A DNA stretch of 64,000 bases, from NCBI RefSeq assembly GCF_001654915.1, contig NZ_LXEQ01000047.1. One strand, written 5' to 3'. This document shows positions 49,001 to 57,632 of this stretch, in pieces. Position 1 is the stretch's first letter. The number at the start of each line of letters is the position of its first letter. The position numbers and the translations under genes were made by a program. This DNA is from Buttiauxella ferragutiae. Lineage in GTDB: Bacteria; Pseudomonadota; Gammaproteobacteria; Enterobacterales; Enterobacteriaceae. A model generated the notes under the pieces. It was not told where the DNA came from. It saw only the letters and a list, made by a program, of their open reading frames with translations, and did no database searches.

Positions 49001-49537
49001 ATGGAATACCAGACCGAGCGCCTGATTTTAAGGCTATGGAAGCAAAGCGACCGCGAGCCGTTTGCCGCGATGAATGCCAGTCCTGAAGTAATGCGTTACT
49101 TCCCCAATACGCGCACCCGTGAAGAAAGCGACAATATGGTGAATGCTGTCGAACAGATCCTCGCCGATAAAGGTTGGGGATTATGGGCGGTGGAAGAGAA
49201 AAGCAGCGGGGCGTTTATCGGGTTTGTGGGCCTGAATATTCCTGGATACGAACTGCCGTTTTCCCCGGTGATTGAAATAGGCTGGCGCCTGGATAAACCG
49301 TTTTGGGGTAAAGGTTACGCACCGGAAGCAGCACGTAAAGCGCTGGAAATTGGTTTCAACCAATACGCAATGGACGAAATCGTCGCTTTTACCGCGCTGG
49401 AAAATCAGCCATCACAACGCGTGATGGAAAAAATCGGCATGCGTCGTTGCGAAGAGTTTGACCACCCAGCCCTCAAGCAAGGCCAGCCGTTGTGCCGCCA
49501 CGTACTGTACCGCATCACCAAAAACCAGATGCTTTAA
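49001..49537 (+). CDS. GNAT N-acetyltransferase, RimJ/RimL type
   Basis: 178 residues of the acetyltransf_3 pattern: TERLILRLWKQSDREPF, GFVGLNIPGYELPFSPVIEIGWRLDKPFWGKGYAPEAARKALE in pieces, and ALENQPSQRVMEKIGM. Acetyl-CoA binding P-loop is KPFWGKGYA. Follows ydcR with SD AAGGAG, so probably an operon. Substrate unknown. Its stop overlaps the stop of the IclR gene on the other strand by four bases. Confidence 0.85.
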   Translation: MEYQTERLILRLWKQSDREPFAAMNASPEVMRYFPNTRTREESDNMVNAVEQILADKGWGLWAVEEKSSGAFIGFVGLNIPGYELPFSPVIEIGWRLDKPFWGKGYAPEAARKALEIGFNQYAMDEIVAFTALENQPSQRVMEKIGMRRCEEFDHPALKQGQPLCRHVLYRITKNQML

Positions 49538-50358
49538 AGTGACATTGATAAATCTGCCGCCGCGCGTCGTAGCGGTGGCAGAATGTTGGCGCGCAGTTCT
49601 GTGACGCTAACTTCGGTGGCGGGTACGCCGACATTCATTGCGGCAACTACTTTGCCACCACGTGCCAGCATCGGTACGGCAACTGAACGTAAACCAATCT
49701 CCAGTTGTTGATCGTTAATCGCATAACCCTGGCGTCGCGCCAGCGCAATCTCTTCACGTAACTGCGCCACGCTGGAAACCGTATGTTGGGTGTAACGCAG
49801 CAACTTTGCCCGCCCCAAATAAACTTCCAGTTCTTCTTCCGGTAACGCGCTCAATAATACTCGCCCCATCGATGTTGCCCACGCGGGCAGGCGGCTGCCA
49901 CGGCCAATATCAATACTCATTAAATTATCTACAGCGGTACGGGCGATGTAGAGCACATTGTCACCATCCAGCGTGGCGACGGAACACGAGTGGTTAAGCG
50001 ATTTGCTGAGGTTGTCGAGCGCGGTCTGCGCCACTTTCGCCAGCGGCGTACCGGCAAGATAAGCATGGCCGACCGTCAATACGCGCGGCAGTAATTCGTA
50101 ACTGCGACCATCCGGGCTGTGAACCATCCCTAAGGTGGCGAGGGTATAAAGACAGCGGCGCACAGCTGCACGGGAGATATGCGTTTTCTGGCTCAGTTGC
50201 GAGATAGTCAGTCGCTGGCGCTGGGGGGTAAAGGCGTTAAGCACCTCCAGCCCACGAGCCAGTGACAGCATAAAGTTGGGATCTCTTTTAGCAACGCTTT
50301 GAATTTCTTGATTATCATCATGAATAACATTCTGAATATCATGGTTTTTTTCGTTCAC
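49534..50358 (-). CDS. IclR-family regulator of the cat/ben cluster (PcaR/PcaU/CatR-like)
   Basis: 274 residues with a 30-residue polar N-terminal extension, then an IclR winged helix (LARGLEVLNAFTPQRQRLTISQLSQKTHISRAAVRRCLYTL) and an effector domain (YIARTAVDNLMSIDIGRGSRLPAWATSMGRVLL). These phrases match the PcaR/PcaU/PobR/CatR branch, which responds to aromatic-pathway intermediates. Divergent from catB across 278 bases that contain a PcaR-like operator. Benzoate/catechol operons are more often run by LysR-type BenM/CatM, so this control is distinctive. Confidence 0.85.
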   Translation of the reverse strand: MNEKNHDIQNVIHDDNQEIQSVAKRDPNFMLSLARGLEVLNAFTPQRQRLTISQLSQKTHISRAAVRRCLYTLATLGMVHSPDGRSYELLPRVLTVGHAYLAGTPLAKVAQTALDNLSKSLNHSCSVATLDGDNVLYIARTAVDNLMSIDIGRGSRLPAWATSMGRVLLSALPEEELEVYLGRAKLLRYTQHTVSSVAQLREEIALARRQGYAINDQQLEIGLRSVAVPMLARGGKVVAAMNVGVPATEVSVTELRANILPPLRRAAADLSMSL

Positions 50359-50486
50359 AAGTTGCCGCTCCAGCCGCTCTTCATGGTCATCAGGATGCGC
50401 TAAGCCCGTTTGCCCGGCAACTTTGCCCCGGACAATGTATGGAATATTCCACCACGATCACAAATATCCGCCGTATAAATGAAACG

Positions 50487-50516
50487 CGTCGATAATCGCA
50501 CAACAATTCGATTACC
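50487..50516. promoter_or_regulatory. PcaR/PcaU-like operator between the IclR gene and catB
   Basis: GTCGATAATCGCAC (50488-50501) closely resembles the PcaR site GTTCGATAATCGCAC recalled from Pseudomonas, and TTCGATTACC (50507-50516) is a partial direct repeat. The position between the divergent genes suits a site controlling both. Confidence 0.6.
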
Positions 50517-50636
50517 GCCGTTGACGCTTTGGTGGGGTTGCTCCTATTGTCAGGAAACACCGTTTTGTTTGCAGGGAATTTGACCGGCAAACATCTTAAA
50601 AAATAAAGGCGTAACTACCACGCCGACGGGAAGGAT

Positions 50637-51755
50637 ATGAGCGCCACAATCGAACACCTTGAAAGCCTGATTGTTGATCTGCCAACGATTCGGCCACACA
50701 AACTCTCGATGACCACTATGGGCTGCCAGACGCTGGTTATTCTGCGCCTGACGCGCTCCGACGGCATCACCGGCCTGGGCGAAGCGACCACCATTGGCGG
50801 GCTGAGTTATGGCGTTGAAAGCCCGGAAGGGATCAAATCCGCGATCGATACCTATCTTGCCCCGTTACTGGAAGGCCAGCCTGCGGATAACGTCAACCGT
50901 CTGGTCGCGCTGATGAATAAATGCGTGCGCGGCAATACTTTCGCCAAATCTGCCATCGAAACGGCGTTATTGGATGCGCAGGGCAAAGCGCTGGGTTTAC
51001 CGGTCAGCGCCTTGTTGGGCGGGGCGTTAACCAGCGAACTTCCGGTGTTATGGACGCTGGCAAGCGGTGATACAGCCAAAGATATTGCTGAAGGTCAGAA
51101 GTTGCTGGCCCAGGGGCGACACAACGCCTTTAAGCTGAAAATCGGTGCTCGGGATTTACGCACCGATCTGCAACATACGCGCGCCATCATCGAAGCTCTT
51201 GGTTCGCAAGCCAGTATCCGTGTCGATGTCAACCAGGCGTGGGATGCAAGCCAGGCAGCACGCGGCTGTGCGGAACTCGACGCGATGGGAATCGACTTAA
51301 TCGAACAGCCTGTTGCCGCTCATGACATAGAAAGCCTGGTGCGTTTGAGTCAGCGTGGCAATGCAGCGATTCTTGCGGATGAAGCCGTAGCCAGTAGCGA
51401 AGACGGCTACGATATTGCGCGTCGTGGATTTACCGGCGCATATGCGTTGAAAATTGCCAAAGCCGGTGGCCCGGCAAGCGTATTGCGCCTGGCACATGTG
51501 GCTCAAGCCGCAGGCATTGGGTTGTACGGCGGCACCATGCTGGAAGGCACGATTGGCACGGTAGCTTCGCTGCATGCCTGGTCGACATTACCGCTGGCGT
51601 GGGGGACAGAAATGTTTGGCCCGCTGTTACTGAAAGACGATATTGTCGAAAAGCCGCTGCATTTTGCTAACAGCGCGGTGACCTTGCCAGCAACCCCGGG
51701 GTTGGGTGTGACCCTGGATGAAGATAAATTAGCGTTTTACCGCCGTAAGGCATAA
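50637..51755 (+). CDS. catB: Muconate cycloisomerase CatB
   Basis: Enolase-superfamily enzyme of 372 residues that turns cis,cis-muconate into muconolactone. KLKIGARD holds the catalytic Lys pair, metal ligands lie in RVDVNQAWD, EQPV and LADEAVAS, and LKIAKAGG carries the second lysine; GGTMLEGTIG is the C-terminal loop. Manganese-dependent in the family. SD GAAGGA five bases before the ATG. First gene of catBCA. Confidence 0.93.
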   Translation: MSATIEHLESLIVDLPTIRPHKLSMTTMGCQTLVILRLTRSDGITGLGEATTIGGLSYGVESPEGIKSAIDTYLAPLLEGQPADNVNRLVALMNKCVRGNTFAKSAIETALLDAQGKALGLPVSALLGGALTSELPVLWTLASGDTAKDIAEGQKLLAQGRHNAFKLKIGARDLRTDLQHTRAIIEALGSQASIRVDVNQAWDASQAARGCAELDAMGIDLIEQPVAAHDIESLVRLSQRGNAAILADEAVASSEDGYDIARRGFTGAYALKIAKAGGPASVLRLAHVAQAAGIGLYGGTMLEGTIGTVASLHAWSTLPLAWGTEMFGPLLLKDDIVEKPLHFANSAVTLPATPGLGVTLDEDKLAFYRRKA

Positions 51756-51765
51756 GGAGAAAGCC

Positions 51766-52056
51766 ATGTTATTTAAAGTTGAGATGACGGTAAATATTCC
51801 ACTCGACATGCCAGTGGAAACTGCCGCTGAAATTAAAGCCAAAGAAAAAGCCTATTCACAGCAGTTACAACAAGAAGGCAAGTGGCGCCATATTTGGCGC
51901 ATTGCCGGGTTATATTCTAATGTCAGTATTTTTGATGTTAAAGATGCTGAGGAGTTACACAATTTATTAATGGCTTTGCCATTGTATCCGTACATGGATA
52001 TCAATGTTGATGCATTGTGCCGTCATCCATCTTCAATTCGTAATGATGATAAATAA
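51766..52056 (+). CDS. catC: Muconolactone Delta-isomerase CatC
   Basis: 96 residues, the usual CatC length. MLFKVEMTVNIPLDMP start, RIAGLYSNVSIFDVKDAEELHNLLMALPLYPYM core. It converts muconolactone to beta-ketoadipate enol-lactone and forms a decamer in Pseudomonas. Ten bases after catB, preceded by AAGGAG. Confidence 0.93.
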   Translation: MLFKVEMTVNIPLDMPVETAAEIKAKEKAYSQQLQQEGKWRHIWRIAGLYSNVSIFDVKDAEELHNLLMALPLYPYMDINVDALCRHPSSIRNDDK

Positions 52057-52080
52057 ACAATAATAAAAATTAACCTGCAC

Positions 52081-52100
52081 CATGCCTTTTTCCAGGCATG
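52081..52100 (+). other. Hairpin between catC and catA
   Basis: CATGCC-tttttcca-GGCATG, perfect 6-base stem in the 76-base gap. Without a following T run it is more likely a processing or attenuating structure than a full terminator. Confidence 0.45.
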
Positions 52101-52132
52101 GTTCCCTACAAGTAAGCAATGAGACAATAAAC

Positions 52133-53059
52133 ATGACAACTAACTTTGTTCACCTGCCTGAAGTGCAAGCTTTATTAAGAGAAAGTGCCGGTTTAAATGG
52201 TGTGGAAGGAGATGAGCGTTTTAAAAATATTATTCATCGCCTGCTGGAAAATATTTGTACGATAATTGATGAGTTTAATATCACCGAAGAAGAATTCTGG
52301 CATGCGGCAAACTATCTGCATGAATTGGGTGGCCGCCAGGAAGCCGCATTATTAGCCGCAGGTCTGGGCATTGAACACTATTTGGATTTACGCCAGGATG
52401 CGCTGGATGCCGCAGCTCAGCTTGAATCCGGCACTCCGCGTACCATCGAAGGGCCGTTGTATGTCGCCAATGCGCCGCTGGCTGAAGGCCACACCCGCAT
52501 GGATGACGGGAAAGATAACGGCCAAACGATGTGGTTGCACGGCACCGTTCGCGACACCAAAGGCCACCCAGTCGCCAACGCGATTGTTGATATCTGGCAC
52601 GCGAATACGCTGGGGAACTATTCATTCTTCGACCCGAGCCAAAGCGAATACAACCTGCGCCGCCGCATTAAAACCGGCAGTGATGGGCGTTATAGCGTGC
52701 AAAGTATTGTCCCGTCAGGCTATGGCTGCCCACCAGACGGCCCAACCCAGAAGCTGCTCGACCGTCTGGGCCGCCACGGTAATCGCCCTGCACATATTCA
52801 CTTCTTCGTTTCAGCACCAGGCCATAAACATCTCACCAGTCAAATTAACCTGAATGGTGATAAATACTTGTGGGATGATTTTGCTTTTGCTACCCGCGAT
52901 GGTTTAATTGCTGAACCAGTCACGATTAGCGACCCACAAACGATTAAAACGCGTAATTTAACTGGCGAACATACTGAAGTTGAATTTGATTTTACGATCT
53001 GCAAAGCCCATTCCCCTGAGGAAGAATCTCGCATCACCAGAATCCGCGCTAAAGAATAA
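52133..53059 (+). CDS. catA: Catechol 1,2-dioxygenase CatA
   Basis: Intradiol dioxygenase of 308 residues with non-haem Fe(III). N-terminal helical linker domain, then the beta-sandwich: WLHGTVRDTKGHPVANAIVDIWHAN, first iron Tyr in LGNYSFFDP, second Tyr in PSGYGCPPDGP, and His ligands in RPAHIHFFV. It opens catechol to cis,cis-muconate, the CatB substrate. An upstream in-frame ATG at 52082 adds 17 codons through the hairpin; 52133 begins MTTNFVHLPEVQ and fits the family. Confidence 0.93.
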   Translation: MTTNFVHLPEVQALLRESAGLNGVEGDERFKNIIHRLLENICTIIDEFNITEEEFWHAANYLHELGGRQEAALLAAGLGIEHYLDLRQDALDAAAQLESGTPRTIEGPLYVANAPLAEGHTRMDDGKDNGQTMWLHGTVRDTKGHPVANAIVDIWHANTLGNYSFFDPSQSEYNLRRRIKTGSDGRYSVQSIVPSGYGCPPDGPTQKLLDRLGRHGNRPAHIHFFVSAPGHKHLTSQINLNGDKYLWDDFAFATRDGLIAEPVTISDPQTIKTRNLTGEHTEVEFDFTICKAHSPEEESRITRIRAKE

Positions 53060-53070
53060 ATAACATAGCT

Positions 53071-53101
53071 CCGACCTGCAAAATAATCATTTGCAGGTCG
53101 G
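53071..53101 (+). terminator. Rho-independent terminator after catA
   Basis: 12-base perfect stem CCGACCTGCAAA/TTTGCAGGTCGG with a 7-base loop, followed by GTTAAC. It separates the catBCA and benABCD transcripts, so benA should have its own promoter in 53102-53161. Confidence 0.8.
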
Positions 53102-53161
53102 GTTAACGCAGCGCTCGCCAGTGTTTATTACCAGACCTACGTTTATCCCGGAAGCCATGTT

Positions 53162-54547
53162 ATGCAAAATAAACTCGATGGTATTAAAAGAAAAATCAGC
53201 AATGCTTTAATTGTTGATCGTGAGAATGATATTTACCGTTGTAATCGCAATGTATTTGTCGATGACCAATTATTTGAACTGGAAATAAAACATATCTTTG
53301 AAGGGAATTGGGTTTATCTGGCGCATGAAAGCCAAATCCCTGACGCCGGAGATTATTTTACCTTAACGCTCGGCAGGCAGCCGGTACTTATAACACGCGA
53401 TAAAAAGAACGAACTGCATGGCTTAATTAATAGCTGTGCTCACCGTGGCGCGATGTTATGCCGCCGTAAAGCGGGCAATAAAAACTCGTTTACCTGCCCA
53501 TTCCACGGTTGGACGTTCAGTAACAATGGCAAGCTATTGAAAGCCAAGGATGAAAGCGTCGGGGGATATCCGGAATCATTTAAACAAAATGGCTCCCACG
53601 ACCTGAAAAAACTGCCGCGCTTTGAGTCGTATCGTGGATTCCTGTTTGGCAGTCTGTCTGACGATGTTATGCCGCTTGAGGATTACCTGGGCGAAACGTG
53701 CAAAATCATTGATTTGATTGTTGATCAGGCCCCTGAAGGGCTGGAAGTGCTGCAAGGTGCATCAAGTTATATTTATGAAGGTAACTGGAAATTAGGTGCC
53801 GAAAACGGCGCGGACGGTTATCACGTCAGTGTTGTGCACTGGAACTATGCTTCGACGATGTCGCGCCGGAATTATGAAGCTGAGGGTACTCAGGCTGTGG
53901 ATGCTAACGGCTGGTCAAAAAGCGTCGGCGGGGGTTACGGTTTTGAACACGGCCACATGCTGCTGTGGACGCGCGCACTGAACCCAGAAGTTCGCCCGGT
54001 ATTTACCGAAACTGAGCGCCTGAAAGCCGAGTTTGGCGAAAAACGTGCCGACTTAATGGTCAATGAAACGCGTAACTTGTGTCTGTATCCGAACGTCTAC
54101 CTGATGGACCAGTTCTCTACACAAATCCGCGTCATTCGTCCGCTTGCCGTCGATAAAACCGAAGTGACGATTTACTGCTTTGCACCAAAAGGGGAAAGCG
54201 CGTCAAAGCGGGCCACTCGTATCCGACAGTACGAAGATTTCTTTAATGTCAGCGGTATGGGGACGCCTGATGATCTGGAAGAGTTCCGTTCCTGCCAGCA
54301 GGGCTATATGGCGACGAATCTGCAGTGGAGCGATTTAAGCCGTGGCGCAACGCATTGGGTCTATGGCGCGGATGATCACGCCAAACAGTCAGGATTCACA
54401 CCGCAAATAAGTGGCATTCGTTCGGAAGACGAAGCGCTCTATATTGCCCATCACCATCACTGGCAACAAACCATGCTGGCGGCTATCGAGAAAGAGCAAC
54501 AGCAATATGATGCTTCAATCACTCAGCGTGTGGAGGTTGCACCATGA
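53162..54547 (+). CDS. benA: Benzoate 1,2-dioxygenase large subunit BenA
   Basis: Rieske oxygenase alpha subunit of 461 residues. Rieske 2Fe-2S motif INSCAHRGAMLCRRK ... FTCPFHGW (about residues 95-121). Mononuclear iron site ENGADGYHVSVVH (about 218-230) with the bridging Asp and two His. Adds O2 to benzoate giving the cis-diol acid. Coupled to benB by a four-base overlap. SD (GGAAG) is about ten bases before the ATG. Confidence 0.93.
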   Translation: MQNKLDGIKRKISNALIVDRENDIYRCNRNVFVDDQLFELEIKHIFEGNWVYLAHESQIPDAGDYFTLTLGRQPVLITRDKKNELHGLINSCAHRGAMLCRRKAGNKNSFTCPFHGWTFSNNGKLLKAKDESVGGYPESFKQNGSHDLKKLPRFESYRGFLFGSLSDDVMPLEDYLGETCKIIDLIVDQAPEGLEVLQGASSYIYEGNWKLGAENGADGYHVSVVHWNYASTMSRRNYEAEGTQAVDANGWSKSVGGGYGFEHGHMLLWTRALNPEVRPVFTETERLKAEFGEKRADLMVNETRNLCLYPNVYLMDQFSTQIRVIRPLAVDKTEVTIYCFAPKGESASKRATRIRQYEDFFNVSGMGTPDDLEEFRSCQQGYMATNLQWSDLSRGATHWVYGADDHAKQSGFTPQISGIRSEDEALYIAHHHHWQQTMLAAIEKEQQQYDASITQRVEVAP

Positions 54548-55032
54548 GCCTGGATATTAACGCCATCAGCCAATTTCTTTACTACGAAGCCAGCCTGTTG
54601 GACGACCGTCAGTGGGACGAATGGCTAAGCTGTTACAGCCCCAAAGTGGTCTACTGGATGCCTGCCTGGGGAGACGACGACAAGCTCACGACTGACCCAC
54701 AAAGCCAGATTTCCCTGATTTATTACCCAAGCCGTGACGGGCTGGAAGACCGTGTGTATCGCATTAAGACCGAACGTTCTGGTGCCAGTACTCCGGAACC
54801 GCGAACCACCCATATGCTCAGTAATATCATGATTGTGGGCAGCCACGGTGACTGCGTTGATGTGCGTTACAATTGGGTGACGCATAGCCATCGTTATCAA
54901 CAAAGCGGTTACTTCTTTGGCACCACCTATTGCACGCTACGACATACGGAAGGCCTGCCGCAGATCACCCGTAAAACCATTCAGCTAAACAATGACTACA
55001 TCCGCCAGGTTATCGACATTTATCACGTCTGA
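54544..55032 (+). CDS. benB: Benzoate 1,2-dioxygenase small subunit BenB
   Basis: Ring-hydroxylating dioxygenase beta subunit of 162 residues, cystatin/NTF2-like fold. Motifs YYEASLLDDRQWDEWLSCY, IYYPSRDGLEDRVYRIKTERS in part, and RTTHMLSNI match the family. It forms the alpha3beta3 oxygenase with BenA. Starts in the benA stop. Confidence 0.93.
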   Translation: MSLDINAISQFLYYEASLLDDRQWDEWLSCYSPKVVYWMPAWGDDDKLTTDPQSQISLIYYPSRDGLEDRVYRIKTERSGASTPEPRTTHMLSNIMIVGSHGDCVDVRYNWVTHSHRYQQSGYFFGTTYCTLRHTEGLPQITRKTIQLNNDYIRQVIDIYHV

Positions 55033-55046
55033 GTAGAGGAATTGCC

Positions 55047-56075
55047 ATGAGTTTTAACATCGCCCTCAACTTTGAAGATGGGGTTACGCGTTTCATTAGC
55101 TGCAATGCAGGTGAAAAAATCCTTGATGCTGCCTATCGCCAGAAAGTGAACCTACCGATGGATTGCTCCGACGGTGTGTGTGGAACTTGTAAATGCCACT
55201 GCGCTAGTGGGGAATACTCGTTAGGTGAAGATTTCCTCGAAGAGGCGTTGTCTGACGATGAATCCAGGCAGCGCCAGGTATTGACCTGCCAAATGGTTCC
55301 CAGTTCGGACTGTGTGATAGATGTGCCAGTGAGTGCATCGGCGTGTAAAACCGGTATCGGCAGATTCCAGGGTAAGGTTATTCGTTGTGACGCTTTGTCA
55401 TCCAGCGCCATTGAGTTGCTCATTGAACTAGAAAAAGGGATCGACTTCCTGCCTGGGCAGTATGTGAATATTCAGGTGCCAGGCGGTACACAGTTGCGTG
55501 CGTACTCTTTCAGCTCGCTACCTGGCGATATGCAAGCCAGTTTCCTGATCCGCAATGTGCCGGGCGGGTTGATGAGCAGTTGGTTGTTACAGCAGGCTAA
55601 AACCGGAGATGAGCTAACACTTACCGGCCCGATGGGCAGTTTCTATTTACGTCCGCTGCAACGCCCGATAGTCATGTTGGCTGGGGGCACGGGGCTTGCG
55701 CCATTTCTGGCGATGCTGAAAAAGCTCGCATTAAATCCCGTTAACCAACCTATTACGTTGCTATATGGTGTCACCAAAGACAGTGACCTGGTGATGACAG
55801 AAGCGCTGGATGAACTGGCAGGGCGATTAACGAATTTCCGCTGGCTGCCTGTCGTCACGGATACAGAGTCTGCCTGCCCGCAAAAAGGCTTTGTCACTGA
55901 CCATTTTGACCACGCATTGCTCAATGATGGCGACGTAGATGTTTATCTTTGCGGCCCGCCGCCAATGGTGGATGCGGTGTTACGCACCTTGCAGAAACGC
56001 CAGATAACACCAGCCAGTTTCCACTATGAAAAATTTGCCCCAGGCCAGAAGGCCGAACAGCATGCGGCCGCATAA
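55047..56075 (+). CDS. benC: Benzoate dioxygenase reductase BenC
   Basis: 342 residues, electron supply from NADH to BenA. N-terminal plant-type 2Fe-2S domain (CSDGVCGTCKCHC, last Cys in VLTCQM), FAD domain (RAYSFSS) and NAD domain (MLAGGTGLAPFLAM, YLCGPPPMVDAV). Preceded by AGAGGAA, 14 bases after benB. Confidence 0.94.
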   Translation: MSFNIALNFEDGVTRFISCNAGEKILDAAYRQKVNLPMDCSDGVCGTCKCHCASGEYSLGEDFLEEALSDDESRQRQVLTCQMVPSSDCVIDVPVSASACKTGIGRFQGKVIRCDALSSSAIELLIELEKGIDFLPGQYVNIQVPGGTQLRAYSFSSLPGDMQASFLIRNVPGGLMSSWLLQQAKTGDELTLTGPMGSFYLRPLQRPIVMLAGGTGLAPFLAMLKKLALNPVNQPITLLYGVTKDSDLVMTEALDELAGRLTNFRWLPVVTDTESACPQKGFVTDHFDHALLNDGDVDVYLCGPPPMVDAVLRTLQKRQITPASFHYEKFAPGQKAEQHAAA

Positions 56076-56084
56076 GGAGAAACA

Positions 56085-56858
56085 ATGAGATTCCAAAATA
56101 AAGTGGCCGTCATCACTGGCGCGGCGCAAGGTATTGGCCGCCAGGTGGCAGAGCAAATGGCTCAAGAGGGCGCGCGTTTGGTGTTGATCGACCGGGCGCG
56201 ATATGTTTTTGAACTAGCTGAAAACCTGCATCAACAAGGCTGTGAAGTGCTGGCGCTGGAGGCTGACCTTGAACAATGGGAAAGTACCCAGCACACCATG
56301 GCGCAGGCACATCAACACTTTGGTCAGCTGGATATTTTGGTGAACAACGTCGGTGGCACTATCTGGGCCCGCCCGTATGCAGAATATCAGCCCGATCAAA
56401 TTGAAGCGGAGATCCGCCGTTCGCTATTTCCAACGCTGTGGGGATGCCGCGCAGTGCTGCCGTATATGCTGGAACAACAGCGTGGTGTGATTGTGAACGT
56501 ATCTTCAGTGGCGACGCGTGGCGTTAACCGTGTGCCTTATTCCGCAGCAAAAGGCGGGGTAAATGCCATTACGCAGTCGCTGGCGATGGAATACACCGGT
56601 AGTGGGATTCGTATCAATGCCACCGCACCTGGCGGGACGCAAGCGCCAGCGAGACTGACTCCGCGCAATCAGGAACAACCCAGCCCGCAAGAACAGGCGT
56701 GGTATCAGCAAGTGGTTGATCAAACCAAAGACAGCAGCCTGATGCATCGCTACGGGACGCTTGCAGAGCAGGCTAACGCCATCCTGTTCTTGGCCAGTGA
56801 TGACGCCAGCTATATCACTGGCACCATTCTTCCGGTGGGTGGCGGCGATTTAGGGTAA
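56085..56858 (+). CDS. benD: 1,6-dihydroxycyclohexa-2,4-diene-1-carboxylate dehydrogenase BenD
   Basis: Short-chain dehydrogenase of 257 residues. Cofactor motif TGAAQGIGRQV, catalytic Ser in VNVSSVA, YxxxK as YSAAKGG. It oxidises and decarboxylates the benzoate cis-diol to catechol, the CatA substrate. Last gene of benABCD; no benzoate transporter (benE/benK) follows. Confidence 0.93.
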   Translation: MRFQNKVAVITGAAQGIGRQVAEQMAQEGARLVLIDRARYVFELAENLHQQGCEVLALEADLEQWESTQHTMAQAHQHFGQLDILVNNVGGTIWARPYAEYQPDQIEAEIRRSLFPTLWGCRAVLPYMLEQQRGVIVNVSSVATRGVNRVPYSAAKGGVNAITQSLAMEYTGSGIRINATAPGGTQAPARLTPRNQEQPSPQEQAWYQQVVDQTKDSSLMHRYGTLAEQANAILFLASDDASYITGTILPVGGGDLG

Positions 56859-56880
56859 CTTTAAGTGTAAATTGACGGGC

Positions 56881-56940
56881 GTTGTTGGCGCGAATCCGAC
56901 CTACGGTTTCGATTTTGTAGGGTGGATTCGCGCCAACAAC
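56881..56940. repeat. Long palindrome after benD
   Basis: Perfect 17-base arms GTTGTTGGCGCGAATCC/GGATTCGCGCCAACAAC with inner CCTAC/GTAGG. A REP-family relative with a different arm sequence. Between convergent benD and the VOC gene, likely ending both transcripts. Confidence 0.75.
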
Positions 56941-56953
56941 ATTCACGACATCA

Positions 56954-57340
56954 TCAGGACGTTATCTCAATCAGATTACCATCCGGGTCTGCTATCACCG
57001 CCTCGTAAAAACCATCGCCAGTCCAGCGCGCTTCATGTACCAGAGCATCGAGCGGTTTAAGGCTGGCGACGAGTTTATCGACCGCTTCCACAGAACCCAG
57101 GCTAATAGCGATATGCGCCCAGCCGGTGCGGTTATCTTCGCGCGGCGGTTTATCCACCAGCCCCGGTAGCGTCATCAGTTCCAGTGCGGGGCCATTTTCC
57201 AGCGTCACAAAATGGGAGATAAACCCTTCACGGCGCTTTGAGTGATAAGCCTCACCAATATGCGCGTTGAAATGTTGACGCCAGAAGGCACAGGCGCTCT
57301 CAAGATTGTTGGTCCACAGGGCGATATGAGCAACCTGCAT
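56954..57340 (-). CDS. VOC/glyoxalase-fold protein
   Basis: 128 residues with two beta-alpha-beta-beta-beta halves. AHIALWTNNLESACAFWRQHF at the start (metal His), LELMTLP with a Glu ligand in the first half, WAHIAISLGSVEAVDKLV and DPDGNLIEI in the second. Lactoylglutathione lyase-like, but the substrate cannot be set; it could be a ring-cleavage or glyoxalase relative. It lies between the ben and ydc operons. Confidence 0.8.
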   Translation of the reverse strand: MQVAHIALWTNNLESACAFWRQHFNAHIGEAYHSKRREGFISHFVTLENGPALELMTLPGLVDKPPREDNRTGWAHIAISLGSVEAVDKLVASLKPLDALVHEARWTGDGFYEAVIADPDGNLIEITS

Positions 57341-57632
57341 CTTTTACCTCCATCCATATGAAATTTCGATAGTTGTGGAAAGCAGTAGCGCAGAGTCACC
57401 GCTTCGTTTACACCTTGTCTACACTTTAAAAATCATCTGGTTATCTTACTCGTACCGCGATGCCCGTCGCGCTGTTTACTGCGCCCTCTATCACATCCTG
57501 GTGAAATATCCGGTTACCGCCATGCTTGCCATATTGGCGCAGACTATTGTTTTTGTACGGGGATTTTTTTGCACTTTTGGCACAAATAACCCATGTCGTG
57601 CCGCCTTTATCTTTCCGACAGGAGTAGCAGCA

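Noticed and set aside
57578..57594. Sigma-54-like TGGCAC before ydcS
   Set aside because: The -12 GC is CC at the needed distance, so the match is incomplete.
57375..57632. N-terminal extension of ydcS
   Set aside because: The Cys/Tyr-rich extension is unlike any signal peptide; ATG 57633 has an SD and gives the family length.
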